Source of the DNA: Bilabrum cf. latius
Lineage: Eukaryota > Bigyra: Bicosoecida > Bigyra > Bicosoecida
Assembly (NCBI GenBank): GCA_965178125.1
Contig: OZ237741.1
Span: 1,054,001 to 1,118,000 of the forward strand
Direction of reading: 5' to 3'
DNA: 64,000 nt
The notes under the pieces were generated by a model. It saw only the letters and a list, made by a program, of their open reading frames with translations. It did not search any database and was not told where the DNA came from. A program made the translations under genes and the position numbers. Below are positions 23,664 to 38,600 of this stretch, piece by piece. Each line of letters begins with the position of its first letter. Positions within the stretch are counted from its first letter, which is position 1.

Positions 23664-26600
23664 TCACGTACCTGCACCACCGGTGGCTTCCCCACCCTCC
23701 TTGCCGCCCTCTGCTCCCTCCTTCTTGGAGCCTTCGAGGCTCTCCCACGTGACTTCAAAGAGCTCTGCGTGGCTGACCAGGTAGTCCCCCGCGGAACCAG
23801 CCAGCAGCCAATTGGCAGCTTTTTCCATATCGCCGTCGTTCTCATCCAGGGCAGCCTTGTAGATCCCCGCCGGCATGTCGCTGCCGCTGAGCTCTTGCAG
23901 CTGCTTCATCTTGGCGATCACTTCGGGAGCAATCGTCTCCTTGCTGCCCCCTGCCCCGGCAGCATCACCAGCCGCGGTCTCTTCGTCTGCGCCAATGTAG
24001 GCCGCCCACAGCCGATCGGCCTCGGGGTCGATGCCGATCTTGTCGAGCCCAGCCTTGACCTCTCCCCTCATACGGACGAGAGTCTCCCGGTGGCTCTTGT
24101 TGGTGGACGTCTTGGCCTCCTCGATCCACTTGTCGATCTATTGAAGGATGTACGGCCCCTTGATCTGAAAGTGCGCCTTGATGACGTCCTCGAAGCCCTT
24201 GTACGGCTTCTGCAGCATGTCGATCATGCCGCACTGGATGGACCTCTCGCGGATGTGCTCGTACCCTCCATTGTCCTCATACCGGTTGATGCGATCTCCG
24301 CTAGGCGTGCCGCGGGACTGCTCCACGCTGGGCTCGTTGAAAGCTGGCTCGGGGACGAGGATGAGACCCTGGATGCTCACCAGGACCTGCTGCATGGTGG
24401 ACTGCTTGGTCCACCCCTCGGCCTTGCCGCCCCCGCTCCAGGTCCCAAGCAAGGACAGGCACACCTTGCCGTTGGCGTACAAGCTGCGAGAAAGTAAGAA
24501 AGGTGCAATGGTTTTAGAAGAGATGGAGAGGACAAATAAACCCGACATTGCTCGCAAGGAAATTTCGGCAGTCAGGAGGAACCAACGTAGGTAGACGAAG
24601 TCTGGGCGCGTTCTGCTCACTTGGGGTTCAGGCGCATCCTGCCACCATGCGTGGTCACAATGTTGCACTCAGGCGGCCCCTTGGGATAGTCCTTCTTGGC
24701 CAAGATGTCGAACACGAGGGCGGCGCTGTCGTAGGGCGTGTCCTCCACCCCGCCGATGAAGGCTCGCATGACGTACGGCCTGCGCTTGTCGTACCGCACC
24801 ACGATGCTGGAGGCCCACGAGTTTGGCAGGCCGGTTGTCATCGCTCTCGTCTCGTTCATGACCCGCTGGGTGACTGCTGGCTTGTACTTGCCCTGCGACT
24901 TCATCTTTGAGAGGTACTTGTACCCTGGCCCCGCCAGAGCCTTCATGCTGGTGCACAGGTTCAGGTCTGCCATCCTCTCTGCGTACAGCTTCTTCAGAGC
25001 CTCAAGAGCTGCGCTGGAGCTGGGAGCCGGTCCACCAGCACCAGCCCCAGAGGCGGCCGGCCCTTCGTCCTGCCCATCTCGGGACGATGCCCGGGCCAGC
25101 CTCGCCGCAGCCAGCTTCTCCTTATGCTTCTTAACGGCCTCCTCGGCATCTTTCGTCGTCGAGACGATCATGCGCATCACGCTGACCGCCACAGGGTCAA
25201 CCTGGGGCCGCTCCAGTGCGCCACCGTCGCTGCCTGTGCTAGACTCCCGCATAGCAAGCGGAGCACTTGTCAGCAGCGGGTTGCTTCCACCTGGCTTGCC
25301 AGCGCTCGCTGATTCCCCGCCAGCGGGTGGCACCTCCCCAGTCTTGCCGTCATCCTCGTCCTCATCAATGGTCTCCAAAAACTGGCGGCAGGTCCGAGCT
25401 AGCCGCTTCATTGAGGCGAGAATACCTTCTTCTGCATCTGCGATCACAACCCTCGAATCACCAGCAGCCTCCTCCTAGCTGGCACCACCTGCAGCAGCAG
25501 CAGAAGCGGACGTGCCAGAGGCACTCTTGTCCGCCTCCAGGCCAGCTCCATCGCCGCCGGTATCTGTCTTGGCTTCGGTCGAGCCGTCCGGATTCGACTC
25601 GCCAGCGGATGCACCTTCGCCCTTCGTTGACAATGAGCCCGCCGATGGCCTTGAGGTCGTGCTGGCGGCGGCGGCGGCAGCACTCGCACCAGTGTCTAGC
25701 GTGCTGTCAGCGTCATTCGCGTAGATCGCATCCATTGGCTCTAGCACGGAGGGACCCCCGGGGCACCTACCCAGAGCGCGCACCAGAGCAACCATGCCCG
25801 TGAACACTGCGGGCTCGTCCCTGATGTCCGGCTCACCCTGATGACTCATAGCCCGGATCAGCTTGGGGACGCAGGACGACTGCATGCAGCGCAGCAGAGC
25901 CTCCGTTCCGGCAACAGGCGCGCTGCTTGACGAGTCGTCTCCAAGTGCCTCCACCAGCAAGCTGGCCGCTCGGATGGCAACGGCGGACTGTTCCCTGCGT
26001 AGACGCTGCCTCTCTACGATGGATTGATCGATGCCTTGATCTGCACCACCCTCATCTCCGTCGTAGCCGTACCCAGTGCCTTTAGCCCACGGCCGTTTCT
26101 TCCCATCATCTGCTTCCCGTGCTAGCCTCTTCTTCTCCTCAGCTCTCCACTGGATGCGTCGCTGCGCCTCAAGCGCATCCTCGTCCTGCACGTGCCCTAG
26201 GCCATCTACATGCCTTGGCTTGATGTCTCTCGCACCGCTCAGGAGGAGTAGGATGCCGTCTAGGACACCTGCTTCCACACACGCTGCAGCGAGCTGGCTG
26301 CGGTTCTGCCTCGGTATGCCGCGTAGGGACTGCAGCACTGGCTTGAGGAGCAGATTTTCAGGGTCTTTCGCTGCTTCAGGGGAGCTGAGCCCTGGCTTGA
26401 TGAAGAGAGGCATAGAGTCGACGTACGGCAGACCGGCCTCGTACGGGGGCGCCACTTGGCTGGGTGTGGAAGCCTTGAGAAGAAGGCCGTCGGTGGACGC
26501 CTTACCGCCAGGGGAAACCGAGTCGCTGGCAAGGATTGTCAGCATCAGCGCGCTGCAATCCTGGTCGCTCCTGAAGGAGCCCCCAAAGCCAGGGATGCTG

Positions 26601-29600
26601 TCAAGCACCTGTACCAGGCGGATGAAAGACCACCAGCGGTAGGCCGGTGTGCCGTGGGGTCCCAGCATGGTATCCAAAATGTCACGGCTCCTAGCCTCCT
26701 CGACCCCAGTCTTGAGCTTGGTCTGGAGCTGCTTTACGACTAGTGTAATCTGGCTTCGAGACGCCTTCTTCGGGGCCAAGTTTTCACCGCCAGCGGTCGG
26801 TGCAGTAGAGGTCTCTTTGGTCTCAGCGATGTTACTCGGGCTCTTGGCAGGAATCGGAGCGGTTGTTTCAGATGCAGGCTCCCCAGCATCGGAGCTTGCA
26901 TGCTGAACAGCATCTTGTTTGCCAGTCTCAACATCGGCACTCTTCTCTGCCCCGTTCTCTGAGCCGACCTCGTCAGAGTCATCGCCATCTTTCTTGTCTG
27001 CACTCGGTTCGAACTCAAGCATGAGCACCGACTCCCGCGCGTCGTCGGTGCTGCTCCCTCCCCCTAGCTTCTCGATTGCATCCGCAAAGGTGAGCTGAGG
27101 ATCCACGGAAGTGGTGTCTAGGTGCTTACACAGCCTGGCACTCCACTCCATCGCATCCTTGTCATCCTCCAGGAAGGCCCGCTCGAGACTCGCGATCTTG
27201 ATGGTTGCTGGCACTCGGAGCACCAGCAACCCGGATCCCACAGCCAGTCCGAGCGTCTCACTTCTAGCTCTCACCAGCGCGGGGCCGTCGGGGACCAGGC
27301 GAGAGGCCACCGCCACGGGTGCATCCACCGCAGACAGCTGCAGTCCACCGATGCCGCCTAGGCTGTGTCCCCCTTGCTCGCTGCTCGCGCCAGAGCCACC
27401 ATCCGAAGACAGGACGGCGCCGCTCGAGTCAAGCAGAGTGCATTCGGCCACATCGACTGTGACCCCGCCAGAGGATTTCATTGGAGGCACCAGCATGCTC
27501 AGCGTGCCACCATGGCACATGGGGCCTCCGTACCCACTCCGGCAGACGTGCTCCGCGTTCTGTGCCAGCGCCTCAAGCTCGAACACATGAGATTCTTTCG
27601 GCCACTGGTCCTTGTCACTGCTTCCGGATTTTCTGTCTGCTCCCGGCTGCTGCAGATCGAGAGCCAACGAAGCGTCGTCGGCGTTGAAGGTGGCCGTGAT
27701 TCGGCATGACACTGCATCCTTGGTGACCCTGGTAGAAGCATCGATGCCTTGCAGCAGCAGCGGATGGTTCGTAGACCTAGAAACGTTAGCACCCGAAGCC
27801 TTCTTCGACCCATCTAGGTAGACTGTCACCGGCGAGCAGCCCACGCCACCTGATGGGGGTGCTGAGCCGCTCACATACTGCGAGAACGACGCGATGGACG
27901 GGGTAACCTCAACCGCAAGCCCACGAAGGGATGAACCAGGCTAGATCGAGACATCAAACACCACGCGCAGTCTTCGAGCCTTGGTGACTGCAGGCATATG
28001 CCTGATGGCTTCTAGTAGGCTGTCGTGGGCAGACTTGGCCGGGGCAAGGTGGCCTTGCTGCACAACCGTTTCGATCTTTTGCAAGTTGGTCTAAGTTGAC
28101 ATCCCCGGTGGGACGAAGTGGTCCTGCTTGTACAGCTTGCGATCGTGCCCTACAAAGCAGTGATCGTCCTTGATCGGGGAGTTGGGACTCAAATAGCCCA
28201 TCTTGGAGAGAATGTCCTGCGCGGTCCGTGGCTTCCGGAGGCTGCCAGCAAATGTGACGAACGGCCGCACGCCGACCCGGTACGAAGGCACGGTGCCATA
28301 GTACGTCGACCCGCTGTAGCTCTGTGCGCCGAAGCTTGAATAGGAAGCAGACGGCTTGCTCGATTTGGAGGAAGAGGTACTGCCACCAGCTGCGTCCATC
28401 AAGTCTCCCGTGTCCACAGTGTCCCACGCTAGCTCCTGCTCAAGCAGTCCTGACAGGCCGTCCTACTCGATCCACGCGCTGTCTTGCAAGAAGGCAAGCC
28501 CACCGGCATCGCCAGAGCCTAGGGTCAATGAAGAGCTTGGTGCAGACGAGTCCGACTTCGACCTAGTCTCGCCAAAGTGAACAGCAGTACCCTACACCTT
28601 TGGAATCTAGACCGCCCCGAGCGACCTGTGCGACATCACAAAAGGCTTTCTCAGCTCGTTTGGCGCGTCTTCCTTGGTGCATGCATCATGCATTCTGTAC
28701 AGCGCGACCCTCTGCTTGATAGAAAGAGTGATGCCAGGGCAGGTCTTATCGAATGCCTGACTCTTCTTCTGGTAGGCAGCGTCAAAGCCCTGGATGGCCT
28801 TGACAGACAGGTAAAGGGCCGTGGGGCTGTCCTCTGCTGGAAGGAGCTCCTTCTCCTCTCCAGCGAGAGCCCCCGACTCGTCTCCTTGCGAACCCTGGAG
28901 CAACGCGGCCAGCTGCTCGTCGGCAGCCTGCTCCACTGCCTGCTGCAGGACATCCTGGGAGGCTGCATTCCCGGCGTCGCCCATTTCTTCAGCAGGACCT
29001 CCGGCTCCCGAGACGGCCGTCTTGCCGCTCTCACTAGAACCGGTGCCTGCTGTCCCTGCCTTGCTGTTCGGCACAGCAAGATCTGTGCTCCCGCTTGCTC
29101 CCACAAGTCTCTGAAGCCAGGTAGCTCGGCGAGCCCGCTTCTCTGGAGTGATCGCCAGCGCCTTCTGGCTGGACAGGATAGAGATCTTGGGTGACATGTA
29201 CATCCAGTCTGTACCCCGCGATGGCCCTCGCACCACAACAGTGATGAGGTCTGCAGTGAGGGCCTGCTGCCGCAGCAGAGCCGCGGAGAACCCGTGCGGT
29301 CCCTATTCCTGGGACTCGAGTGCATCCGAGAGCACCTCGGACGCGCACACCTGAGCCGCGGTATTGTGCGAGCACACTCCCCGCACAAATCGCAGTGCCA
29401 CTGCCTGGGCCAACGGCGTGAAGTGATCGCTGCCGGAAACGACGAAGGCTCGGATGACCGGTTCCAGGCACACCTTGCCCAGCTCCTACTTGATTGCCCG
29501 TGACCCCAGAGCAGCCGACTCCAAGAAGCGCAAGAGTGCGGCCACCAGCAGCGAACGAAAGCTAAGAACACGAGCTATTTTCTCGACGTGCGACCTCGCG

Positions 29601-32600
29601 GCACTGCCTCCTGCCTCAAGCGCACTGGCCCTCGTCGCTGCAGCGAGCGCCCCAGCGTCGGACTCGGCCAACTCCTGCTGAGATCTGGTCGACGATGCCA
29701 TCACGGCGGCGCAGATCTAATTCACAGCATCAACTGCCCCCAGAAACACGGGAGACAGTGCGCTGCTGCTGCTCTCACTCGAGACAGTGGCGATTGGAAG
29801 CGAACACAACGATGCGAGCGCGCCTGCCACGCGAAGTTGGGCTAGCAGAGCTTCGGGTGGCGCTTCAGGAGATGGCTCTCCATCATCGAGTTCCGCGGAC
29901 GTTGTACCGGCGGCAGCAGCGGCGCTGGCCGATAATGGCTTCGCTTCGGCAGTGGCCCCCACACCGTTGTCAGCTTCAAGTTCAACTGGATCTGTGCTAG
30001 CGTGGGCTGCAGCTGCAACCATAGAGTCCACACAGCCGCCCATCACCCCGAGTGCATCTGCAATGGCACCATCAAGCGTGGAGCGCGGGGTGCTGCCAGC
30101 GTCGCCAATGAGGTCTTTGCCGTCCCACCCGCGCAGGATATACAGGGCTTGGCACAGGATCGCAGTGGCGACAGACTATCCCCGTGACAGCGGGTTGTTC
30201 CCCGCTGCGACTTTAGCAGCCAGTTCAACGCAGCGGAACAGCTTCTTGGGCACATCGGTGCCCCTCAGGTGACTGAGCAAGCTGCGCATGTTTCGTGTCC
30301 CACACTCCGTAAACACTGTTGCAACTCGCTCCGCATCTCGGATATGCGTGCCCAACGAACGGATCGACGAAGTTGCCTCGGGGAGTCCCATCGCACTACC
30401 TGAATCTGATCCCGCCCCGCTCGCTGCGGGACAGCTCGGATGCCTGCTCTCGTCAGGGGACTGACCCGCGAGAGATTGTAGGGCCACGGAGGCCCTATCA
30501 AGCACGCTACTGAGAATGATCTCAGCTGAGCGCTTGGGAGGCAAGAGAGATTGCTTGGCTACGTCTTTGCTCACAGAGGTGCACGCGCAGCCCATCTCAG
30601 CGATCGTGCCCAGGATCAACATGCCAGTGGTCTGCTGCAGCCTCGCAGACTCTGCATTATCTGGCATGGTAGTCTCGCAGTAGCGGCGCAGCACATGCTC
30701 GTCCTTACAATAGGCCATTGCGGTGCCCACGTAGATGCAGTGGATGTAAGAGGCAGCGACGTCTTCACAGCGCAGTATGTGCTGCAGCACCCGCTCGCAG
30801 GACTCTGCCAGCTCGCCTTGCCGCAGCAAACTGTGCGACGAGAGCGTGGTCGCCATCATCGTGTCCACGATCCCGTGTGACGAGTCGATAACATCCTCGC
30901 TGGAAACCGTGTCAGGCTGCTCCATGGGATCTACTGTGGCACTGACGTGGAAGATGGTCGCAGGCGCCGCCACGAAGAAGGACACTGCCAGCTGCAAGAG
31001 CGGCCTGTCTCCGCTTAGCAGGCGCTTCGTTGGAACCTTCAGGCGCGCAACGACGAGCCGCGGCCCGCTTGAACCGGCGTCGATGACACTGTCCTAGTCA
31101 GCCTCCTTGAACACGGCTTGGCCGAGGCCAAGCTCAACCACGCCTCCCTTGCCCACCTGGCTGCCTTCCTCCACTGAGCCCTCGCTGCTGGCATGCACAA
31201 CGCTGGCCCGAAGGATAGGGTACCTGTCCTTCCTACTGGAGTAGTGCACGATCGAGCGCACAGCGGCTGCACTCAGTACGATCCACATCTCGATCTGCAC
31301 GGTGCCCCTAGTGTCAATTGGCGAGCCCTTCGACAGGTCAGTCTCGAGGAGCACCTTCCAGAACTCGCTGGCGGCAAATGTGGCCTCCAGGCACTTGGAC
31401 GACCGGTCTCCGTCCCACGACACGTCCTGCTTGATAGCAGTCAGTTCGCTCGACTTCAGGCCCCTGCTTCGTATCGTGGCAGTGGGAAGATCGTCCCCAC
31501 TATCAATCTTGGACACAAAGCCTTGGTGCACCATCTCGTGCTGCACCTGGTTAGATAGTGTGAACTTATGGTCTTCAGAGGGCTCGGCTGATCGTATACG
31601 TGGCAGCTCCTCCGGCTCTGCTGCACCTGTCTTGGACTGCTCGGGTCCTTTTGTGGTTGCCTCTGCAGCGGTTTCGACTTGGAAACCACCCTGATGTTCT
31701 GCAGAGCTGCTGCTCGAGGCATCCATCTCCGTGCTTGGTTTACTGGCTGACCCTTCCACTGTCTGCAGGCTATCAAAGAACTTGGTGCAATGCTGCAGGT
31801 CAGCCCTCCCTCCCAGCACCCCGACCACCCGTACCCCCCTTGCAATGAGGTCTCGACGAGCCGCGGGCTCTTCACCGGTATCTCCAGTGAGCGATCGGCT
31901 GACGCCACTGCTGTCTCCCTAATCGGTCCCAAGACGAGGCACGAGCTGGCACACGGCCTGGTCAAACGTAGACGCCAGATCAGAGATCTAGTCCTCGTCC
32001 AGGAGGTGCACCACCGTAACCAGCAAGTTCCGCAGCAGGTCAGACCTGTAGTAGCCAGATTTCATGGCTACGTCCGGGTTCCAATGAGCCAGCTGCTTGA
32101 TCACCTCTGCATATACAAGACGCAGCGCGTCGGAGCTCGGCTTGAAGTCGAAGGCAACTAGCTTCCGCGCAATATCGACAAAGGTTGTAAGGCCTCCGGT
32201 GTCGTCCGACGGAAGGCACTGCTTCGCGTCGGTTGAACAGAAGCGCACCATGTCTGCCACGAAAGTCTTGGTCCTGCTCTTATCCATACGTACGAGTGCC
32301 CTGTTCGGCGGATTCGCTGAGTCGTCTGCACCGAGCAGAGATGCCGGCATGCCGAGCTGCTTCATGAAGTACACGATCCTGTACTAGTACTCCAGGGAGG
32401 AAACCGTAGTCGAGCAGTAGTTCAGGTAGACTCGCTTGCCGCTGCCTGAGGCCGCCCCGGATCGCATCTTATCAAAGACGCGGAGGCAGGTGAGCATCCC
32501 GAGGTGCACAGATCTGCGGAGGTAGACGGCCGCCTGCGTCTGCAGCTGGGCCCTACTGGGCTCTGACATGCACGACTTCACAAAGTCCTTGTCCATGAGC

Positions 32601-35600
32601 TTCTCGATCATGACAACGGCGCAATACACGGCATCCACCCCCACGTTGATGCAAGCAGCTTGCAGAGAGCTCGATACCGGTTCATAGCCGGCTTCGTTCG
32701 CAAAGCTAGCACCGTTGTCGTGCAGCATCACGTTCATCACCTGCAGGTTGGTCATGCTCTTGCAAGCACACAGCATGGCAGCTGTCAGGTGGTGCGCGAT
32801 AATCTTCGGAGCTGCATCATCCTCTGCATCGGAGCCGGCGGCCGCACTCGTCACCACCGCAGACGTGTCCACAGGAAGTCCAACCATCTCAAGCACCTTT
32901 TCGCAGCCAGAGAGAGACTTGGAACGCGACACGCTGCCGAGCTTGCGGAACAGCCTCGTGCTGAGCGCGAGAAGCTCTTTCAGCTGATTGTCCCTGCGCT
33001 TGCGACCCTCGGTGTCGGCCTGGTGGCCCGCGGAGCTCGAGGAGCTGCTCCTGCGAAGTGGAGCTGCGGGCCCAAGTGCATCGCTCTGACAGTCGCCGTC
33101 AAGTTCCGATTCTGGCAGGAGGGCCGTATCATAGCGAGGCAATAAACCGGCAACGATGCGGGCAAGAAGGCCGCAAATAGTGCTGTTCCAGTCGTCGCAG
33201 TTCCACTCCGGGACCGGCACGGCTAGCTTTCCTTGCCTGCTCTGGATGCACATGACACCCATGACGCCTACATCGCTCAAACGACCCGAGCACAAGAACC
33301 CCACGATGGATTCCAGCGATACACACATGGGGTCCGACTTTCGGACAGCTGAAGAACCGCAAGCGGCCAGATACTCAGCCATGCGCGCGACCGCGTTGAT
33401 CTCCTGGCGCAGCCGGGTGGCCGGCTTGGTTTGAGCAGTGGCTGCCGCTGTGGCCGACGGTTGCGCTAGCACCACCTGCATGGCATCATTCAGAAGTCCA
33501 GCGTCCTCCAGATCTCCAGCAGGTGCGACGTTCTCAATGATCCTCGAGGCGATGCCGTCTGAAGCTGCATCGATCTCGCTGGCGGACAGCTGGGTGGATA
33601 CCCCCGCCGGCGACTCTGCCGAGCTGCTACTGCTGCCGCCTAATCCCATCGTATCAGCGATGGTGCGGAGCGACTGCAGCAGCCCTAGAGCCATTGTACG
33701 GATGCGATCGCTGCGCTGGCGGAGCGCTGCAGCCAGTAGACAATCATCGTCACCGCCATCCGTGGAATCCCCAAGCAAGGCACGCAGTGCACGTGCAGCG
33801 GCGTCCAACACAGGCTGCGTTGGCCCCCTCTGGCTCTTGTGCTCCACGACAGCAGAGCGCACGACATTCAGCTGCACCAAAGCAGGCTCCAGGACCTTGC
33901 AAATCTACTGCGGCTCCGCGCCCTGCGCTCGCTTCAGCAGAGCAGTGGCTGATTGCAGGGGCGCCGTTAGCCAAGACAGGCGGACGTCTGGCGAGGCCAC
34001 CTCAGCGAAGGCGTCGACTGCCTTAGCAAAAAGCTCTTGGATACGAATGCCAAGGCGCATTGCGGCCACTGAATGCGACGCGGCGCCAGACTGCTGCTGC
34101 ACCATGGCCAAAGCAACCAGACCAACTGCGCTGGGCCTGTCTTCTGAAGCGATAACTACACCTTGCTCCGCCTCTTGACTTCTTTGGGTTGCATCATCAG
34201 TTGCCATAGAGCATATTGCTGCTTTGAGCAGCTCAAGCCCGATCAAAGGCTCAAATCCGTGATCTGCTCTTTGGTGCAGCACCGAGAATGCGTGCAGAAA
34301 CGAAGCGCTTGCCGACTCGACCGAGCCATGCTCAGCAGCACCTCGAATGATTGCAGCCAGCCCCTCGGCAGCGCTTTCGGGCTCGATGTAGCCGGCCTGC
34401 ACGAGGCAAACCATCTGCTGCACCACCCTTAGCACCACGCTGGGACTACGAACCAGGTCGCCCAATCGCTGCACGGCATCAGCCAGTACCGCTGACGAGT
34501 CCGCACCACTGCAGATCCATGCAAGCAGGCTAGCTAGAGTTGGCACCTTTGACTCCGAAACCGCGACCGTGGCCAGCAGAGAACGCACCTCTAGTCCGGC
34601 CCGCCGCGCGGCCGCCCGTGTGATGAGCATCTGCGGCTACGCGATCCCGGTGACCCTCATCCACGAATTGCGAACTGACGATGCCGCGGGGAGCAGGGGG
34701 TGTTCCGCCGTTTCGCTAGTGTTGTCCACTGCCTTTGACAGAATGTCCACAACTGACGCTGATACTTTCTTTTGCGATGCAGAGGCCAACGACGTGCCCG
34801 TCTCATCGTCCAGCATTCTGCGCTTGCGTATTGGGCTTGCAAGCCACGGTTTCCCGCCCACGGCAGTCATTGCAGCAACCTGTGACAGGAACTGATTGCA
34901 AGTGTGATCCATGGATCCACATGCTTCCACAAGTACTCTTTCCGCGTCTGCAAGGCTGGATGCCACCTTGTCGTGGATCGGTATTACATCTGCCCCCCCG
35001 GCTCCCGAGGCCGGCCCCGCCGGCTCTCCCAGTGCCTCTTCTGCAGCCCCGATTGGCTGCAGGATAAGGTGGCACGACGTGGCTGTGCCTGACACCGATG
35101 TCGCGCCGGCAGCAACAGATATGGTCAAGTAACGTCCGCGCGCAGAAGCATTCTTGGCAATAAATCCTCCGTCTTTCGCGTCTCCGCTAGCGTCCTCGTC
35201 GGCTACTGGGAAGCAGCTGGACTCCGTCCATTCTGCAATCATGTCGGGCGTTTCCTGTGGATACACATCGCACGTAAATCCACTTGGATGAGTTGGACAG
35301 GCGCATACAACGGCACTGCGAGCTGCTCTAATGGCATCGGCGGACTTCTTGGAGGACAGGGGCTCGCCCAAGCCGACTGAGCTTGTGACCGGAGCCAAGA
35401 GCGACAGCCCTGGCAACTTTCTGGGTAGCGAAAGTGCCAGTCTCGATCCTGAGAATGTGGAGCCCTCCTGCAGGGTGGCACTCGTCACAAGCTGGCCCTC
35501 CTTGACACCGGACCAATCGAACGAACCTGCATTAGCCAGCTTGCTGCAGGACACGAGCTCTACTCTGGGACCCTGCTCATCGGAAGGTCTTCCGGGGCTC

Positions 35601-38600
35601 GCCTCCCATTCATTGCTGTCCTTCTCGCACGCAAAGGCTACGAGTGGGCGGAGAAGCTTGCCCACATTGTCCACAACCTCCACCGCCCGAAGCTCCGAAT
35701 CGGAGGACCACGCAAGTGAATCGGCCTCCTCATCAGCCTCGCCGGATACGGCCACTGTCGCATCTGGCTCGCTGGTAGGTGCAGAATCGACGTCGTCTTC
35801 AAATCGCAGTCTCTTGCTACCACTCATGCTCTTGCTGCTGCTCTGGAAGCTGGTCGAGGCTGCCACACCATCCTACGACTTGATTCCTATCCGAACGACG
35901 CTGGGCTTGCCCACCCGTTTTTCGTACACAATTCGCACGGTAGCCTTGGTGAACTTCTTCGGAGCGGGAACTGTCCGGTGCAAGTTGGTGACCAGGCCCA
36001 CCTGCTTTGGCATTGTGCCTTCCTTAGGCTGGACGACGACACCAGACCACGCGTTCACGAGGACAGCGCCTCTCTCCAGCCAAGCCATCCCCTTGACTCC
36101 ATACCTGGGATCGTAGGACTAAAAAGGGTTCCCGTTCTGGTCCTTCGCTTGGCTGACTGGGCTATTACCAGCTGGAAGATGTCTAATGAGTATCCCGTTG
36201 TCATCCGAACCCAAGCCGATCCACGCATCCGCGATAGAGTCCGCCTCTACAACCCAGCGCATTTCCCAGCGACCCGTAGTCGCCTGGAGCACGGGACCGA
36301 CGAACGAGAAAGCGATGCTATCTTCGCGAACACCTGAGCGCCCCGTGGACCTGCCTTCTGCAAGGCGCTTGCTCTCGATGGTGTACTCGAGGTTCCGCTC
36401 CACGGTTGCAGACACCGATTTCTGCTCGCTGCCACGGTAGGTACGAGCCAAGAAGGCCTTTTCTGTGGCCATTGCAAGCGTTTTATTTGCATGGACACAG
36501 TGCGAATGATTGTCCTCCTGGTCAGCGATGTCCACGCGCAGCTATTCAGTCTTGGACGACTACAGCTGCAACGGCTCCTCAGTCAGCGCCACCTGCATTT
36601 GGACCCCGTTCTGAAACCTGCCCTCGCCGTACACTCGGAGCACTATGTTGACAGCATCGATCTGGCACATAGTTCCGAGGTCGAACTGAACCGCAGACTC
36701 TCCGTGAACGGCCGAAGTCACGCCAAGCTTGGCCTCAATCGCACCGCCGCCTAAGCCAGCAGCAACGCCGTGCCTCTGGGGGGTAGCTCCAGCATCTGCG
36801 AGGACCTTGGGGTCGTTCTAATCGGCTTTTGACGCGAGCATCAGCTGAGCGGCAGCAATTTGGGCTGCAAGCGAGGATCTAATGCACCTGACACTGCCAT
36901 CGCCAGCACGGCACAACAGCACAGGCACCATATTGACTGGGCGCGCGAGATTCGTGTCGCATAGCAGTGGCACTTCATCTGGCCGGATGCTACCGGTCAC
37001 GGGCCAAGAGCCCGGATCGATCTCAGCGAACTCAGACCGTAGCAGCGCGTCAGTGGATCGATCGTCAGAGCTGGGGGAGCTCGTGGCAAACCTGAGGGCC
37101 AATTCGGCCAATTTCAATGAGGCTCGCTGCCAAGCGCTCCCTTGGCCATCCGAGGACACGTGCTCTTCCTGTTGCTTGCTTTCCTCCGCGCCGGCACCGC
37201 TGGAAGCGGAGGACGTTGAGCTACCCGCCATGAGTGCTCGCGCAACGGTGAGGACCGACTCGAGAGCCACGAGGGGTACATCGAGTGCGTGGGACGCGAC
37301 AGTAGACCCACCTAGCTCCTCTCCAAAAGACTTGGAAAGCGAAGCCAGGACCATGGCTCTAAGGCTGTCAGCCGCTTCTAAGAATCGTTGGTCTGCCCCT
37401 TGGTCCTCCTTGGCATGGCTGTACATGGTGGTGATTAGACTGGCTCCCGCTCGAGCGACATCGAGATCGTCCACGTTGACGCAATACTAGAAGATACCAG
37501 CGGCAGTCCGACAGAAATCGCTCGCTTCAATGTGGAAACTCGTGTCAGAACCACTGGTGTGCGCAAGCAGCCCAGCGATGGCGAGGAGACGTGATTGCAT
37601 GCTGCCAACCCCGAATGGCCTGCTGCAATTTGGCTGGGCGAGAGCACCTAAAATGTGTTCTATCATTCCGGGGCTTCCAATGTACTTGACCCGACCAGCA
37701 ACGGACCATTTGGGCGGTTCCATCGGTGAAGAGCTGTCCGAGCCTGCCACGTGTTGCATGGACAGAGACAACGAGTCGGCATGCCAGCAAGTCCCCGTGC
37801 TAGTCCCCGGCTCTGCTCCTTCCTCCGGAGACGAGACCACGACGACGAGGCCTCGGGCAGGCCATCCGGGAGGAACTGCGATCGACGTGGGTCGAGAGTG
37901 ATTCTAGCTTAGAGGCATGATCTCATCGTACACAGCCTCACCAAGCAGTGCGTGCGGGGCTTCGATACTCTCGCACAGCTGCAGATCGCTGATGCTCATG
38001 CCACTGTTGGCCTACCCAGCCTCAACCTGACGCCAGGCAGGCATGGGGTACAAGCGGATGCGCACGCCTGGGCTCAAGTTTCCAGAGCTTGACTTCTCCG
38101 ATGCTGGTGCCGGAACAGTGCGAATAGCAATCATATCTTTCGTCTTGCTCTGGGCTCTGTCCATCTGGGTCCAAATCCGGGGGCACGGAATCTCAAGGTC
38201 GCTGGGTTCACTCGACCTCGCCTTATCGACAGATACGCTCGACGTTCGGCCCATAGCTGACGAGTCGCCCATTGAAGCAGCAATAGCGGCTGCAAATCTC
38301 TCATCTTCCGTCATTGAGTCTAACGGACGACCTTCTGCAGTTGCTTTGTGTCCCGACGAGGCTCCATCGGCAGCAGCCCCGCCCGCCGCAACCGCAGCCA
38401 CATCGGCAGCAGCAAGACCACTGATCACATCCCTGTCTTGGTAGTAGCCCCCTGATAGGCACACTGTGCTGGGCTGCGTGAACATGAGCAACCCATCGCG
38501 CGCAGTCTCCTTGTTGTTTAGTACCAAGGCCTGGGATTCTGACACGGCGTGTGGTGCGGACTGCCACGCCCAGCTCACTGGCAAGCTAGCTGACTCGCTC

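Noticed and set aside
23640-23675. A further 3' exon of the BIRC6-like gene after the donor-like GTACGT at 23671.
   Set aside because: The exon ends in frame at UGA and the total length is an exact multiple of three; the candidate downstream acceptor leads into the antisense of the methyltransferase gene.
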